Assembly (NCBI GenBank): GCA_030148705.1
Contig: JASBSY010000006.1
Coordinates: forward strand, 62,001-126,000
Direction of reading: 5' to 3'
From: Pukyongia sp.
GTDB taxonomy: Bacteria; Bacteroidota; Bacteroidia; Flavobacteriales; Flavobacteriaceae
Length of the DNA stretch: 64,000 nt
Below, in pieces: positions 1 to 8,855 of this stretch; within the stretch, counting starts at the first letter, position 1; each line of letters opens with the position of its first letter. A program made the translations under genes and the position numbers. A model generated the notes under the pieces. That model saw nothing but the letters and a program-made list of their open reading frames with translations. It searched no databases and had not been told where the DNA came from.

Positions 1-329
1 TGAAATACATCATGGCCTATAAAAAAGGGAGGTATCTGAAGAAATACGACGTATATCCCGAATTCAAGGTTGGGTATCACTGCGGAACGGTGATGGTGGG
101 TGAAATAGGCCAGATAAAGAGAGAGATTGCGTTTTCAGGTGATGTACTGAATACAGCTTCGAGGATACAGTCTATGTGTAACGAATTGAATGTTGAGATA
201 CTCGCATCCAAAGAATTTGCCAATATTGCATATAAACTTCCGAAAGGTGTGAAAAAAGTCGAAATGGGAGAAGAAAAATTGAAAGGAAAACAATCGGAAA
301 TTAGTTTAGTGACCTACGAACGAATCTAA
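1..329 (+). CDS. Class III adenylate/guanylate cyclase, C-terminal part (partial)
   Basis: The frame is open to the left edge, so only the last ~109 residues are present and the true start lies outside the window. The visible part holds the segments GTVMVGEIG and GDVLNTASRIQ. In class III nucleotide cyclases the second of these carries the conserved Asn and Arg that stabilise the transition state, and it precedes the last strands of the catalytic fold. The protein ends soon after, so the cyclase domain is C-terminal. What precedes it (often membrane helices or TPR/CHASE sensors in this phylum) cannot be seen, nor whether ATP or GTP is the substrate. Confidence in the family is good. Confidence 0.85.
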   Translation, partial: KYIMAYKKGRYLKKYDVYPEFKVGYHCGTVMVGEIGQIKREIAFSGDVLNTASRIQSMCNELNVEILASKEFANIAYKLPKGVKKVEMGEEKLKGKQSEISLVTYERI

Positions 330-411
330 TACCTTTCAATTAGGGAATGAAATTTGATGCCTGCTAAAGAAATAATCCTGAACTTTCTATGAATTTCAAA
401 TTTCTTCTCTT

Positions 412-777
412 ATGAAAACAGATCTATACACCAAATCCGTTTTAACCATCATTGCTGTTTGTCTCACATTGAATGCGGTAAAAGACTTCGATCTTATTCC
501 TTCGGCTTATGCCGCCGATAACAGCGTCGATCCTGCATCCCTTTCCACCGATTATGCCCTGGTGCCTATTTCGGCAGCAAACACCATGGATGTTCGTATA
601 GTGGACATTAATACTTACGACGAGCTCAATGTAAACCTGAAAAGTGTGGATACCTACGACGAGGTAAAAGTGAATATCAAAAGTATAGACACCAGCGACG
701 AACTCGATGTGAATCTGGATGAAATTGGCGGAGGTTGGGTTACCCACGGAGGCCCTATCCGTGTAAAATTGGACTAG
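412..777 (+). CDS. Small exported hypothetical protein with short internal repeats
   Basis: 121 residues, family not recognised. Residues ~1-35 look like a signal peptide: a lysine near the start, a hydrophobic stretch VLTIIAVCLTLNAV, and a possible AYA-A cleavage site. The mature part contains three degenerate repeats of about 14 residues (VDINTYDELNVNLKS, VDTYDEVKVNIKS, IDTSDELDVNLDE), each acidic with alternating hydrophobic residues as in short beta strands. It then ends in a Gly-rich tail. The stop overlaps the end of the convergent NADH dehydrogenase gene by four bases. It is probably secreted or periplasmic; no function can be assigned. Confidence 0.7.
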   Translation: MKTDLYTKSVLTIIAVCLTLNAVKDFDLIPSAYAADNSVDPASLSTDYALVPISAANTMDVRIVDINTYDELNVNLKSVDTYDEVKVNIKSIDTSDELDVNLDEIGGGWVTHGGPIRVKLD

Positions 778-2048
778 CTCTTTTTAAAGGGCCTGATAAT
801 TAATCGCGCCGCCCTGTCGTAATTGATATAGTTATAGGTCCAATTAAAAAAGGTGACAACCCGGTTTCTAAACCCTACCAGGAACCAAAGATGGACGAAG
901 ATCCAAAGGAACCAGGCGAATGCACCGGCAAAATGCATGCCCCTGATATCGCAAACTGCCTTGTTTCGGCCAATTGTGGCCATAGTTCCCTTATCAAAGT
1001 ATTTAAAGGGTTTTAGCCCTTTGTCGGCTAACATCCTTTTGAAATTCTTAGCCAAACGCTTCCCCTGCTGAATTGCAGGTTGTGCAACCTGCGGGTGCCC
1101 CATGGGGTAATCTTCAGTCTCCATCAGGGCTATATCTCCCAGCGCAAAAACATTCTCAAATCCTTCTATGCGGTTATAGTTGTCTACCTTGTACCGCTTT
1201 TCTCTTTCAATCATGGCTGCCGCATCGATGCCGGCTACCGGGGCTCCCGTTACACCTGCTGCCCATATGAACGTAGCCGCCCTAAAGGTTTTGTTGTTAC
1301 GGGTCTTTACCGTGGTACCATCATAGCTTTCTACCAAAGTGTGCAGGTGAATCTCAACCCCCAGATCCTTAAGAAATTTTGTCGCCTTCTTAGAAGCGTA
1401 ATCACTCATTGGAGAAAGTACCTTCGCACCGCCTTCAAGCAGGTGAATCTGCATATCGTCGGTATTAAGTTCGGGGTAATCGTGACCCAAAATACCTTTT
1501 TTGAACTCGGCCAAAGCACCTGCAAGTTCAACCCCTGTGGGTCCGGCTCCGGTAACAACGAAAGTCAGTAATTTACTCCGCTCTTCCCGGTCCGGGGTCA
1601 TATCGGCCTTTTCGATATTCTGGAGCATCAGGCTTCTGATATCCAGCGCCTGGGGTACTGTTTTCATAGGCATACCATTGGATTCGATGGATTCATTTCC
1701 GAAGAAATTAGTCCGGGTTCCGGTGGCAATGATAAGATAATCGTATGAAAGTGAACCAATGGAAGTTTCCAGGGTGTTTGCTGCGGTATCTATGTGAAGG
1801 ACCTCGGCCATCCTGAAATGAAAATCTTTGTGATTCCTCAATATCTTGCGGATGGGATATGCGATAGAATCCGGCTCCAGTCCGGCGGTGGAAACCTGGT
1901 ATAACAACGGCTGAAAGGTGTGGTAATTATGTCGATCGAATAATACCACCTGGGCCTTCAGTTTTCGGATATTCCGAAGAAAAGAAATTCCGGCAAATCC
2001 ACCGCCTATCACTACTATTCGGGGTTTATCGGTAGAGGGTATATTCAT
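774..2048 (-). CDS. ndh: Type II NADH dehydrogenase (NDH-2), FAD-dependent
   Basis: 424 residues, usual for NDH-2, which oxidises NADH and passes electrons to the quinone pool without pumping protons. The N-terminus has the FAD dinucleotide fold (VVIGGGFAGISF, residues ~11-22). A second GxGxxG fold, GAGPTGVELAGALAE near residue 167, binds NADH. NVFALGDIA near residue 300 is the FAD-contacting ATG/GD motif. The C-terminal ~60 residues hold a hydrophobic segment (FAWFLWIFVHLWFLVGF) and a basic amphipathic end, as expected for the membrane anchor. It is transcribed alone, divergently from the sigma factor gene 124 bases away. Confidence 0.92.
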   Translation of the reverse strand: MNIPSTDKPRIVVIGGGFAGISFLRNIRKLKAQVVLFDRHNYHTFQPLLYQVSTAGLEPDSIAYPIRKILRNHKDFHFRMAEVLHIDTAANTLETSIGSLSYDYLIIATGTRTNFFGNESIESNGMPMKTVPQALDIRSLMLQNIEKADMTPDREERSKLLTFVVTGAGPTGVELAGALAEFKKGILGHDYPELNTDDMQIHLLEGGAKVLSPMSDYASKKATKFLKDLGVEIHLHTLVESYDGTTVKTRNNKTFRAATFIWAAGVTGAPVAGIDAAAMIEREKRYKVDNYNRIEGFENVFALGDIALMETEDYPMGHPQVAQPAIQQGKRLAKNFKRMLADKGLKPFKYFDKGTMATIGRNKAVCDIRGMHFAGAFAWFLWIFVHLWFLVGFRNRVVTFFNWTYNYINYDRAARLIIRPFKKS

Positions 2049-2172
2049 AGGCCGCTATTGTACAGTAAAATTACAATATCTCCGAGCCATATCGCGTATT
2101 TAGCCATATTTTTAGCAAATTTGTAACAATGTCACTTCCTCTATTACTAATGCAACAGCTAACATCAAACCA

Positions 2173-2667
2173 TTGACTAAAGAACTGGAACATAAATTCG
2201 TGACCCAGCTGGAGGAGAACCAGAATATTGTGCACAAGATTTGTCGTTTATACACCAATGACTCCGATTCGCACAATGATCTGTTTCAGGAAATAACAAT
2301 ACAATTGTGGCGGGCCTTTCCAAAATTCAGAGGAGATTCGAAATTTAGTACCTGGATGTACCGGGTGGCGCTGAATACGGCGATTACCCTGTATAGAAAA
2401 AGCAAGAGATCGGTAAAAACCCAGGATTTCGAAGGCGTTAGTTTTAAGATTTCTGCCGAGGAATACGACGACACCATAGAGGTGCAATTGAAAATGATGT
2501 ATAAGGCGGTGAAGGATCTGAATGACATTGACAAGGCACTGGTATTCCTTTACCTGGAAGACAAATCTTACAGAGAGATCTCGGAAACTTTGGGTATAAC
2601 CGAAGTAAACGCAAGAGTGAAAATGAACAGGATAAAGGAGAAATTGAGAAAAAAATTAAATCCGTAA
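2173..2667 (+). CDS. ECF-type RNA polymerase sigma factor
   Basis: 164 residues with the two sigma-70 domains of group 4 factors. Region 2 (residues ~25-75) includes DLFQEITIQLWRAFPKFRG and FSTWMYRVALNTAI; region 4 (~110-160) includes the helix-turn-helix YREISETLGITEVNARVKMNR. The start is TTG: the frame has no ATG or GTG between the upstream in-frame stop at 2113 and this codon, and two nearby ATGs are in another frame. It is followed after five bases by a small membrane protein gene, which is the usual place of an anti-sigma factor. Targets cannot be inferred. Confidence 0.9.
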   Translation: MTKELEHKFVTQLEENQNIVHKICRLYTNDSDSHNDLFQEITIQLWRAFPKFRGDSKFSTWMYRVALNTAITLYRKSKRSVKTQDFEGVSFKISAEEYDDTIEVQLKMMYKAVKDLNDIDKALVFLYLEDKSYREISETLGITEVNARVKMNRIKEKLRKKLNP

Positions 2668-2672
2668 TCGAT

Positions 2673-3320
2673 ATGGACGAATTAGAAGTGTTAAAGAAAG
2701 ACTGGCAGTCGAGAGAACAAAAATTCCCCAGGCTGACGTATGATGAAATTTACAAAATGCTGTGGAGAAAGTCCTCTTCAATGGTAAAATGGATCTTTTA
2801 TATCAGCATTGCAGAATTGGCACTATGGATCGCCCTGGCATTTATAGTCCCCGAATCCAGTAAGCAGATCAATGAAGCGATGGGTCTAAAGGATGCTATG
2901 CTAATTGCAAGTATCGTGGGTTATGTTGTCACGGTAATCTTCATTATTCTATTTTATAAAAACTACCGCACTATTAAGATTACCGATTCCATAAAAGAAT
3001 TAATGGCCAGTATACTGCGAACCCGGAAAACAGTTCGGTATTTCGTTTATTACAATATAGGTACAGCCATTTTTCTGCTCTTCTTTACTAATATCTATTA
3101 TTATAAAAATCGAGACACTCTTTACGATACGTTCAAGTCTATAAGCGACAATTATGCTTCGGTACCCGCAGAAAGCTTTACCACCGTCTTTTTTACGGCA
3201 CAGATCATTGTAGGGGTATTGCTGGTATTGTTCCTGGTGGTTTTTTACAGACTTATATACGGAATCCTGCTTCAGCGATTAAAGCGTAATTACAGGGAAT
3301 TGAAGAAAATAGAAGATTAG
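2673..3320 (+). CDS. Four-helix membrane protein, possible sigma-factor partner
   Basis: 215 residues. A charged cytoplasmic N-terminus (~35 residues, with the acidic-basic stretch LEVLKKDWQSREQKF) is followed by hydrophobic segments around residues 38-60, 75-97, 120-140 and 165-190, and a basic C-terminus. Proteins of this layout commonly follow ECF sigma genes in Flavobacteriaceae. The five-base gap implies co-transcription, so the N-terminus may hold the sigma factor at the membrane; that role is inferred only from position. No zinc-binding anti-sigma motif (HxxxCxxC) is visible, so a classical ZAS anti-sigma factor is not supported. Confidence 0.75.
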   Translation: MDELEVLKKDWQSREQKFPRLTYDEIYKMLWRKSSSMVKWIFYISIAELALWIALAFIVPESSKQINEAMGLKDAMLIASIVGYVVTVIFIILFYKNYRTIKITDSIKELMASILRTRKTVRYFVYYNIGTAIFLLFFTNIYYYKNRDTLYDTFKSISDNYASVPAESFTTVFFTAQIIVGVLLVLFLVVFYRLIYGILLQRLKRNYRELKKIED

Positions 3321-4153
3321 GCCGAAGGGTCGGAAGATACTTTTTTCTTGTCGGGCCTCCACTGTCTTTCCTTGTTCTGCTCTTCTTGTTTGAGAAGTTC
3401 TTCTTCCGGAATAACTTTTAGAAACGACGGATGCTGCTCAATGGCGTACTCCAGTTTTTCCACGATATCTGAGATGCTGTCGTTGTCGTAATCGATATCC
3501 AGAGGCGCTTTGATTTCCATGGACTGAAGTATTCCCTTTTTCTTTGTGCGGAGCCCTTTTTTGTCGAAAGACCTTCTAAAACCATCGATTACTATTGGTA
3601 CTACAATTGGCCGATTTTCCTTGATGATAAAGGCCGTTCCCCGCCTGATTGGTTTCCAGGGTTTGGTAGTACCCTGTGGAAAGGTAATTACCCAGCCGTC
3701 GTCCAACGCCTTAGAAATATTACTTACATCGCTCATCTTTACTTGCCGGTTTACGTTTTTTCCTTCAGCACGCCAGGTTCGTTCAATACTTACCGAACCT
3801 GCATATGCCAGTATCTTAGGTAATAAACCCGACTGCATCGTTTCTTTCGCAGCCACAAAATAGATATTCAGTTTTGGATTCCACAGGTATCCAATGTTTT
3901 TGATGCTGTCTACCCTTCCACTCAAACTCGCGTTGAACACGTGAAACATGGCAACAACATCTGCAAAATAAGTTTGATGATTTGAAACGAATAGTACGTT
4001 CTTATCGGGTAACTGCTTAATGATCTCACTTCCATCGATCTGCAATTGGTTAAACCCCTTAAATCTTCTATGTGTTAAGGCCCCAAGTATACGAATGAGC
4101 CACTTTTTTAAAAAAAGTATATGTCCGAACGGATTTTTCTTAAAAAGCCCCAT
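3317..4153 (-). CDS. PlsC-type 1-acyl-sn-glycerol-3-phosphate acyltransferase family protein
   Basis: 278 residues. The acyltransferase block I appears as SNHQTYFADV (near residue 56), a variant of NHxxxxD in which His and Asp are the catalytic pair. Block III appears as FPQGTTKP (near residue 159), where family members usually have FPEGTRS; the Glu is replaced by Gln here. The family transfers an acyl chain onto lysophosphatidic acid or related acceptors at the inner membrane. An N-terminal amphipathic/hydrophobic stretch (HILFLKKWLIRILGAL) suits membrane attachment, and the tail is strongly charged. The stop overlaps the convergent membrane protein gene. The exact acceptor is unknown. Confidence 0.82.
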   Translation of the reverse strand: MGLFKKNPFGHILFLKKWLIRILGALTHRRFKGFNQLQIDGSEIIKQLPDKNVLFVSNHQTYFADVVAMFHVFNASLSGRVDSIKNIGYLWNPKLNIYFVAAKETMQSGLLPKILAYAGSVSIERTWRAEGKNVNRQVKMSDVSNISKALDDGWVITFPQGTTKPWKPIRRGTAFIIKENRPIVVPIVIDGFRRSFDKKGLRTKKKGILQSMEIKAPLDIDYDNDSISDIVEKLEYAIEQHPSFLKVIPEEELLKQEEQNKERQWRPDKKKVSSDPSA

Positions 4154-4222
4154 AAGTGTTAATTGTCGTTATCTCAGTTTTGTCAACTTAAATCAAGCCT
4201 ACAAATATAAGAAAATAGCTAC

Positions 4223-4864
4223 TTACAAGGTATTTTTAAGCAATTCCCGTACTTCGCTGAGCATCATGGCCGTGGCACCCCAGACCACTTGTTCCTGCAA
4301 ATGAAAGGCCGGAACATTTATACTTGTGGCATAGGAGGTAGTTAAGGTTCGTTCTGTAAGCGTGCTGTCGTCCAGAAATTCGGCAAGCGGTACCTCAATG
4401 ATACGTTCCACTTCACTTTCCTGGGGTACGAAGCGCGGATACAACTCGGTAATTCCCAGGTAGGGTTGTACGAAGAAGTTACTGGGTGGAATATATAGTT
4501 CTGTAAGTTTCCTGATGACTGTTATGGATGACGATGGAACCCCTACCTCCTCTTCGGTCTCTCTCAGGGCTGTATCCTCATAATTTCGATCGCCCGGTTC
4601 ATGCTTGCCCCCCGGAAATCCTATTTGGGCCGAGTGCACGCCTTTATACGTTTTTCGAAGTATGAGCACAAAATTGGTTTCCATGGCTTCAGAAGGGTAG
4701 AACAGCACCATGACGCCGGCTTTTCTGGCCGTATTCTTCGATATCGCCTGCCGTTTTAACTCTATTAAGCGTTCAATAGGTGCCATCAGCATATGCGAAT
4801 CCTCGCCCGGTAGTGGCATTTTTTTTATTTTTGCTAACCCTTGTTTAAATACTGAAAAATTCAT
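4223..4864 (-). CDS. Nudix hydrolase, CoA pyrophosphatase-like
   Basis: 213 residues. The Nudix box is clear near residue 90: GGKHEPGDRN followed by ALRETEEEVGV, with the metal-binding REXXEE glutamates. Upstream, LRKTYKGVHSAQIGFPGG matches the CoA-pyrophosphatase subfamily (NudL/YeaB-like), which splits CoA into 3',5'-ADP and phosphopantetheine. The first ATG is preferred because residues 1-30 resemble the N-terminus of flavobacterial homologues (PLPGEDSHMLMAP). Its start codon is only two bases from the start codon of the divergent cyclophilin gene. Confidence 0.88.
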   Translation of the reverse strand: MNFSVFKQGLAKIKKMPLPGEDSHMLMAPIERLIELKRQAISKNTARKAGVMVLFYPSEAMETNFVLILRKTYKGVHSAQIGFPGGKHEPGDRNYEDTALRETEEEVGVPSSSITVIRKLTELYIPPSNFFVQPYLGITELYPRFVPQESEVERIIEVPLAEFLDDSTLTERTLTTSYATSINVPAFHLQEQVVWGATAMMLSEVRELLKNTL

Positions 4865-4866
4865 CT

Positions 4867-5604
4867 ATGCGATATCAAGCCTTGTTTCTACTGATCGTTA
4901 TGTTAGTTCTGTCCACAGCCTGTGAAGATAACAAAAAGGCGACTCCCGTAAAAAAAGAGAGCGTAGAGGGAGCTAGAGATAACACAGCTGTCGAGGACTC
5001 ATTGAGAAACACCGAAAAGCAATCTCCCCGCAATATTGCAGCTAACTACCCAAAACTTACAAATGAAAATGTAGTTGAATTCCTTTCGGAATACGGTGAA
5101 AACAATCCCGAAACAAAAGTTTTGCTCAAAACGAATCACGGAGAAATTCGCCTCGAACTCTTTAACGATGCACCTTTACACAGAGCAAATTTTATCTACC
5201 TGGTAAAACTGGGATATTTCGACGGTACCTTCTTTCACAGGGTAGTACCCAACTTCATAATTCAGGGAGGCAACAGCGACAATGTTTCAACTGCCAAAAA
5301 AAGAACGGCCATCGGCAAGGATTATCTGCTGCCCGCCGAAGTGAACAACGGAAGGAGGCATTCGTACGGGAGCATTTCGGGTGCAAAGGAGTATCGCGAA
5401 AACCCCGATAAACGTACGGCACCCTTCGAGTTCTTTATCTTCCTGGGCCCAAAAACCTCAACCGCTCACCTGGATGGTAATTATACAGTCTTCGGAAGAG
5501 TTACCGACGGGATGAAGGTAGTTGAAAAGATTGCCAACCTGCCTTCAGATGATGGCGACTGGCCCCTTCAGAATGTTTATCTGGAAGCAGAAGTTATTCG
5601 GTAG
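4867..5604 (+). CDS. Cyclophilin-type peptidyl-prolyl cis-trans isomerase, lipoprotein
   Basis: 245 residues. The N-terminus is a lipoprotein signal (LLIVMLVLSTAC, Cys at 19), so the enzyme is membrane-anchored outside the inner membrane, where it would help fold exported proteins. A polar linker (~residues 20-75) precedes the cyclophilin domain: RANFIYLVKLGYFDGTFFHRVVPNFIIQGG is split over residues ~100-130 and holds the catalytic FHRVV arginine and the FIIQGG strand. FEFFIFLG corresponds to the FFI/Q segment and GNYTVFGRVTDGM to the conserved end. It ends inside the 3' end of the convergent TRIC-like gene. Confidence 0.92.
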   Translation: MRYQALFLLIVMLVLSTACEDNKKATPVKKESVEGARDNTAVEDSLRNTEKQSPRNIAANYPKLTNENVVEFLSEYGENNPETKVLLKTNHGEIRLELFNDAPLHRANFIYLVKLGYFDGTFFHRVVPNFIIQGGNSDNVSTAKKRTAIGKDYLLPAEVNNGRRHSYGSISGAKEYRENPDKRTAPFEFFIFLGPKTSTAHLDGNYTVFGRVTDGMKVVEKIANLPSDDGDWPLQNVYLEAEVIR

Positions 5605-6214
5605 ATTCTTCCGAAGAATACACCGAAGGAAGAGATATGCGGAACTTAACTGCCAGCAGCCGAATGATTATCACAATCGAACCTGAGATAATTACAATGG
5701 CGTCGGAAGTTAGCGGCGTCTTCTGCAATAAAAAATACGCAATACCACCCATGATGCAAGCCGTGGCATAGATCTCCTTCCTAAAGATTATAGGGATCTC
5801 GTTACAAAGTATATCCCGGATCACCCCGCCAAAACAAGCAGTCATGGTTCCCAGGGCCACGCAAATAACAGGAGGCAAATCCACGGCTATCCCCTTCTCT
5901 ACCCCCACAATGGTATAGAGCGCTATTCCTATAGTATCGAAAAGAAATAAAGAACGCCTGAAATAATTTAATTTCTTCCTGAATATAATTGCGAGTACGG
6001 CCGTAACGCTTATAACATAGACAAAGGTGAGGTCTCGCATCCAGGTGATCGGGGCATCGATGAGCACATCCCGCAGCGTGCCTCCCCCCACAGCGGTGAC
6101 AAAAGCTATAATCAGAATCCCGAAAAGGTCCATTCGCTTTTTAAGGGCAGTAAGAACTCCGGAAATTGCGAACGCTATGGTTCCTAAGATATCTATGACA
6201 AGAAATAAACTCAC
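5594..6214 (-). CDS. TRIC-like cation channel family membrane protein (UPF0126/YicG)
   Basis: 206 residues with about seven hydrophobic segments arranged as two related halves. Each half has the family signature: TAVGGGTLRDVL near residue 42 and TACFGGVIRDIL near residue 128. In prokaryotic TRIC channels the GG(x)xRD motif lines a monovalent-cation pore. The two-half repeat is complete. The gene overlaps the upstream RDD gene through an ATGA start-stop, so both come from one transcript and may be translationally coupled. Confidence 0.88.
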   Translation of the reverse strand: MSLFLVIDILGTIAFAISGVLTALKKRMDLFGILIIAFVTAVGGGTLRDVLIDAPITWMRDLTFVYVISVTAVLAIIFRKKLNYFRRSLFLFDTIGIALYTIVGVEKGIAVDLPPVICVALGTMTACFGGVIRDILCNEIPIIFRKEIYATACIMGGIAYFLLQKTPLTSDAIVIISGSIVIIIRLLAVKFRISLPSVYSSEESTE

Positions 6215-6936
6215 ATGTTCTGGGTAAAATAGTTATAATCCTTAAGGACGGTAGTTACGTATTGTCGGTCGTATAATTGGGAATTGGTTTCGAGTATCTT
6301 TTCCACCTTATCTCTTAATGCCTTTAAGGTCTTGTAATCGCTGGATCGAATGGCAGTGAGGTAGGTTTCCTTTATCAGCCGGACATCCTTATCGGTTAAT
6401 TTTGTCACATTCGAGAAGGTAGGATTATACGATTGCTCGACCTCTTCCAGGATGGTATGCGTAATCCTAACTTTATTCTTGGTACTGATCACTACAGTTC
6501 CCGCTGCCATATCACCCAGCCGTTGCCGTTTTTCGGAAAAAATAAGCGAGAGCGTCCCAACGGCACAGAAAAACATCCATATATCGATTAACCGCATCAT
6601 CCACAAGGTAAAATAATTAGACCAGTGTACCGGACTCCCGTCTGTTTTAACGACTTTGGTCTTCAGCAGCATCTTGCCCACAGTACGCCCGTCGAAAAGT
6701 ATATGCATGGCCAGCGAATAGAACATCACCGGCAATAACAGCAGTTGTTGAATTCCAAAAACCGTCCATCGATCACTAATGGCCATACCCATGGCAGTGG
6801 TAATCAGCTCAACAGCATACAAATACACGAAAAAGATAAACAGGTCGATCAAAAAGGCCAGCATTCGGTCGCCAATACTCGCGATCTTATAGTCGAGATT
6901 TACATTCTGAGTAGTGTTGATCGCTAAATTTGCCAT
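6211..6936 (-). CDS. RDD family membrane protein
   Basis: 241 residues. The RDD signature is visible: Arg in IGDRMLAFLIDLF near residue 22, with the Asp at 31, and the later LLFDGRTVGKMLLKTKVV-type loop near residue 85. Three or four membrane helices fill residues 25-140; the C-terminal ~100 residues are soluble and charged. The gene is divergent from the SpoIIM-like gene (37 bases between starts). RDD proteins are regular members of MoxR/DUF58 neighbourhoods, so it probably belongs with the plus-strand cluster. Its molecular activity is not established. Confidence 0.87.
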   Translation of the reverse strand: MANLAINTTQNVNLDYKIASIGDRMLAFLIDLFIFFVYLYAVELITTAMGMAISDRWTVFGIQQLLLLPVMFYSLAMHILFDGRTVGKMLLKTKVVKTDGSPVHWSNYFTLWMMRLIDIWMFFCAVGTLSLIFSEKRQRLGDMAAGTVVISTKNKVRITHTILEEVEQSYNPTFSNVTKLTDKDVRLIKETYLTAIRSSDYKTLKALRDKVEKILETNSQLYDRQYVTTVLKDYNYFTQNM

Positions 6937-6973
6937 GTAAATTCAAGTGTTTATATTTGAAAAAATTTGATCG

Positions 6974-7930
6974 ATGCGTGAGGCAGCATTTGTGAAGCAA
7001 AATAAGGAAAAATGGATAGCATTTGAAAAGGCGGTGCACAATAAACTTCAAATAAATCCTGATCAATTAGCCGATTACTACATTCAACTTACAAACGACC
7101 TTGCCTACGCACAGACCTATTACCCCGGAAGCAAGACGCTTCAGTATCTTAATTCCCTGGCTTCACAGGCACATCAGCATATCTATAAGAACAAAAAAGA
7201 AAGCAAGAACAGGTTGGTGAGTTTTTGGAAATACGAGTTTCCGCTTTTCTTTATTCAGTATCACCGTACCCTGCTCTATTCCTTCCTCATCTTTGTGACT
7301 GCAGCTGCGATAGGAGTCATTTCCGCCCTCAACGACGATACCTTTGTACGCCTTATCCTGGGTGATGCCTATGTAAATGAAACTTTGGCGAATATCGAAG
7401 AAGGGAATCCCACAGCCATATACAAGAGCGGCAGCGAAATAGGTACCTTCCTCGGAATAACCATTAACAACATTCGTGTAGCAATGCTGGCTTATGCCTT
7501 TGGGGTGATCACCTCCCTGGGCACTGCTTACATCCTTTTCTTTAACGGAGTGATGGTAGGCGCATTCCTTACCATGTTCTACAATGAAGGAGTGTTGTTT
7601 GAAGCCTCAAAAAATGTCTGGCTGCACGGCACCATAGAACTTTCGGTAATAGTGATTGCAGGCTGTGCCGGGCTGGTGATGGGAAACAGTATTCTCTTCC
7701 CCAAAACCTATTCGCGAAAGGTTTCATTTTTAAAAGGTGCCAAAGATGGCCTGAAGATTGTTATCAGTACGATTCCGTTCTTTATAATTGCAGGTTTTAT
7801 CGAGGGCTTTATCACCCGCTATAACAATATGCCTGTTTGGCTCGCGATGACAATTATCTTTGGTTCCCTGGCGCTTATCGTATTTTATTATCTCATTTAC
7901 CCGCTTCAACTCAATGCAAGACAAAACTAA
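6974..7930 (+). CDS. SpoIIM/DUF95-family integral membrane protein
   Basis: 318 residues. A soluble N-terminus (~95 residues, ending in the basic NKKESKNRL) precedes at least five hydrophobic segments (~102-125, 165-190, 195-215, 225-245, 260-280, 290-310). The core NIRVAMLAYAFGVITSLGTAY and GIVG/HGTIELSVIVIAG segments are typical of the stage II sporulation protein M family, including the HG(x)xEL motif seen here as LHGTIELSVI. In non-sporulating bacteria this family accompanies MoxR ATPase operons. It opens the operon; the next gene starts 17 bases before its stop. Confidence 0.87.
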   Translation: MREAAFVKQNKEKWIAFEKAVHNKLQINPDQLADYYIQLTNDLAYAQTYYPGSKTLQYLNSLASQAHQHIYKNKKESKNRLVSFWKYEFPLFFIQYHRTLLYSFLIFVTAAAIGVISALNDDTFVRLILGDAYVNETLANIEEGNPTAIYKSGSEIGTFLGITINNIRVAMLAYAFGVITSLGTAYILFFNGVMVGAFLTMFYNEGVLFEASKNVWLHGTIELSVIVIAGCAGLVMGNSILFPKTYSRKVSFLKGAKDGLKIVISTIPFFIIAGFIEGFITRYNNMPVWLAMTIIFGSLALIVFYYLIYPLQLNARQN

Positions 7931-8855
7931 AGTGTACATACAGCTCAAGCAACGGCGGGATATAGGCGATATGATCACGGCCTTCTTCGACTTCTTTAAG
8001 TTGAACCTGGTACCTTTCCTAAACTTGTTCATTCGCTATAACGGCCTGTTTATCCTTGGCTATCTGGGGGTGAGTTATCTAATGGTTACGGGCTTTATTG
8101 GCAGTATCCGATCCACTCCCGATATAGACGGTACCATCAATACGGCCGATCAACAGATGATGTTCGGACTCGGGCTTATTGGTTTTGTACTGTTGTTCAT
8201 TATCACGGCTATTCTCAATTACAGTCTTGCAGCAGCCTATATGGTTTCCTACGAAAAATCTGAAAATACCGTAGTGTCAAGATCGCAGGTATGGTCGATT
8301 ATTTCGAATAATCTCGGCCGCATCATCGTATTCATACTGCTGTTGATTATGATCTACGTCGGAGTTCTTATCGTTGGGGTAATCATTTCATTTGTACCTG
8401 TACTGGGTACGTTTGCCTATTACGGCTTGATGGTTGGATTTACCAGTTGGATGGGAATGTCCTTTATGGCAATGCTGCATAAGAATCTGGATGTAACAGG
8501 TGGCTTTAGTGAAGGCTGGAAACTATTGATAAAGTATTTTTGGAAATGTGTCCTGGTCAACTTGGTAGTGGGCATCCTGCTAATGGTATTACTGGTGCTG
8601 GTTCTAACTATTCCCGGAGTACTTATAGGGGTTTATGCTTTTCACGCTTCTGAAACCGGGGTCGACCTGGCAAATTCGCCCGTGGCCACTGTTATCTGGA
8701 CTATAGCGCTTACTATCGTTCTGCTATTGTCTTGTTTAAATCAATCGGTTTCCCAGTTCTCGAACGGAATACTGTATTTTTCCTTATACGAAGAGACCTA
8801 CAATGAGCACACGCGTAAGATGATCGATCAAATTGGTGCCGGTGAAGAAACTTAG
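7914..8855 (+). CDS. Polytopic membrane protein of the MoxR cluster
   Basis: 313 residues from the preferred ATG at 7914. An open frame reaches back to 7860, but that part lies inside the previous gene and gives an unlikely N-terminus. About six long hydrophobic segments cover the protein, with a basic N-terminus and a polar C-terminus. No family is recognised with certainty. It resembles the uncharacterised membrane proteins that sit between SpoIIM-like and DUF4129 genes in flavobacterial MoxR operons. It overlaps its neighbours on both sides, so co-translation is likely. Confidence 0.8.
   Translation: MQDKTKVYIQLKQRRDIGDMITAFFDFFKLNLVPFLNLFIRYNGLFILGYLGVSYLMVTGFIGSIRSTPDIDGTINTADQQMMFGLGLIGFVLLFIITAILNYSLAAAYMVSYEKSENTVVSRSQVWSIISNNLGRIIVFILLLIMIYVGVLIVGVIISFVPVLGTFAYYGLMVGFTSWMGMSFMAMLHKNLDVTGGFSEGWKLLIKYFWKCVLVNLVVGILLMVLLVLVLTIPGVLIGVYAFHASETGVDLANSPVATVIWTIALTIVLLLSCLNQSVSQFSNGILYFSLYEETYNEHTRKMIDQIGAGEET

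Noticed and set aside
853-1740. Several plus-strand frames opposite the NADH dehydrogenase gene
   Set aside because: They are antisense to a gene with clear family motifs, and their translations show no recognisable protein.
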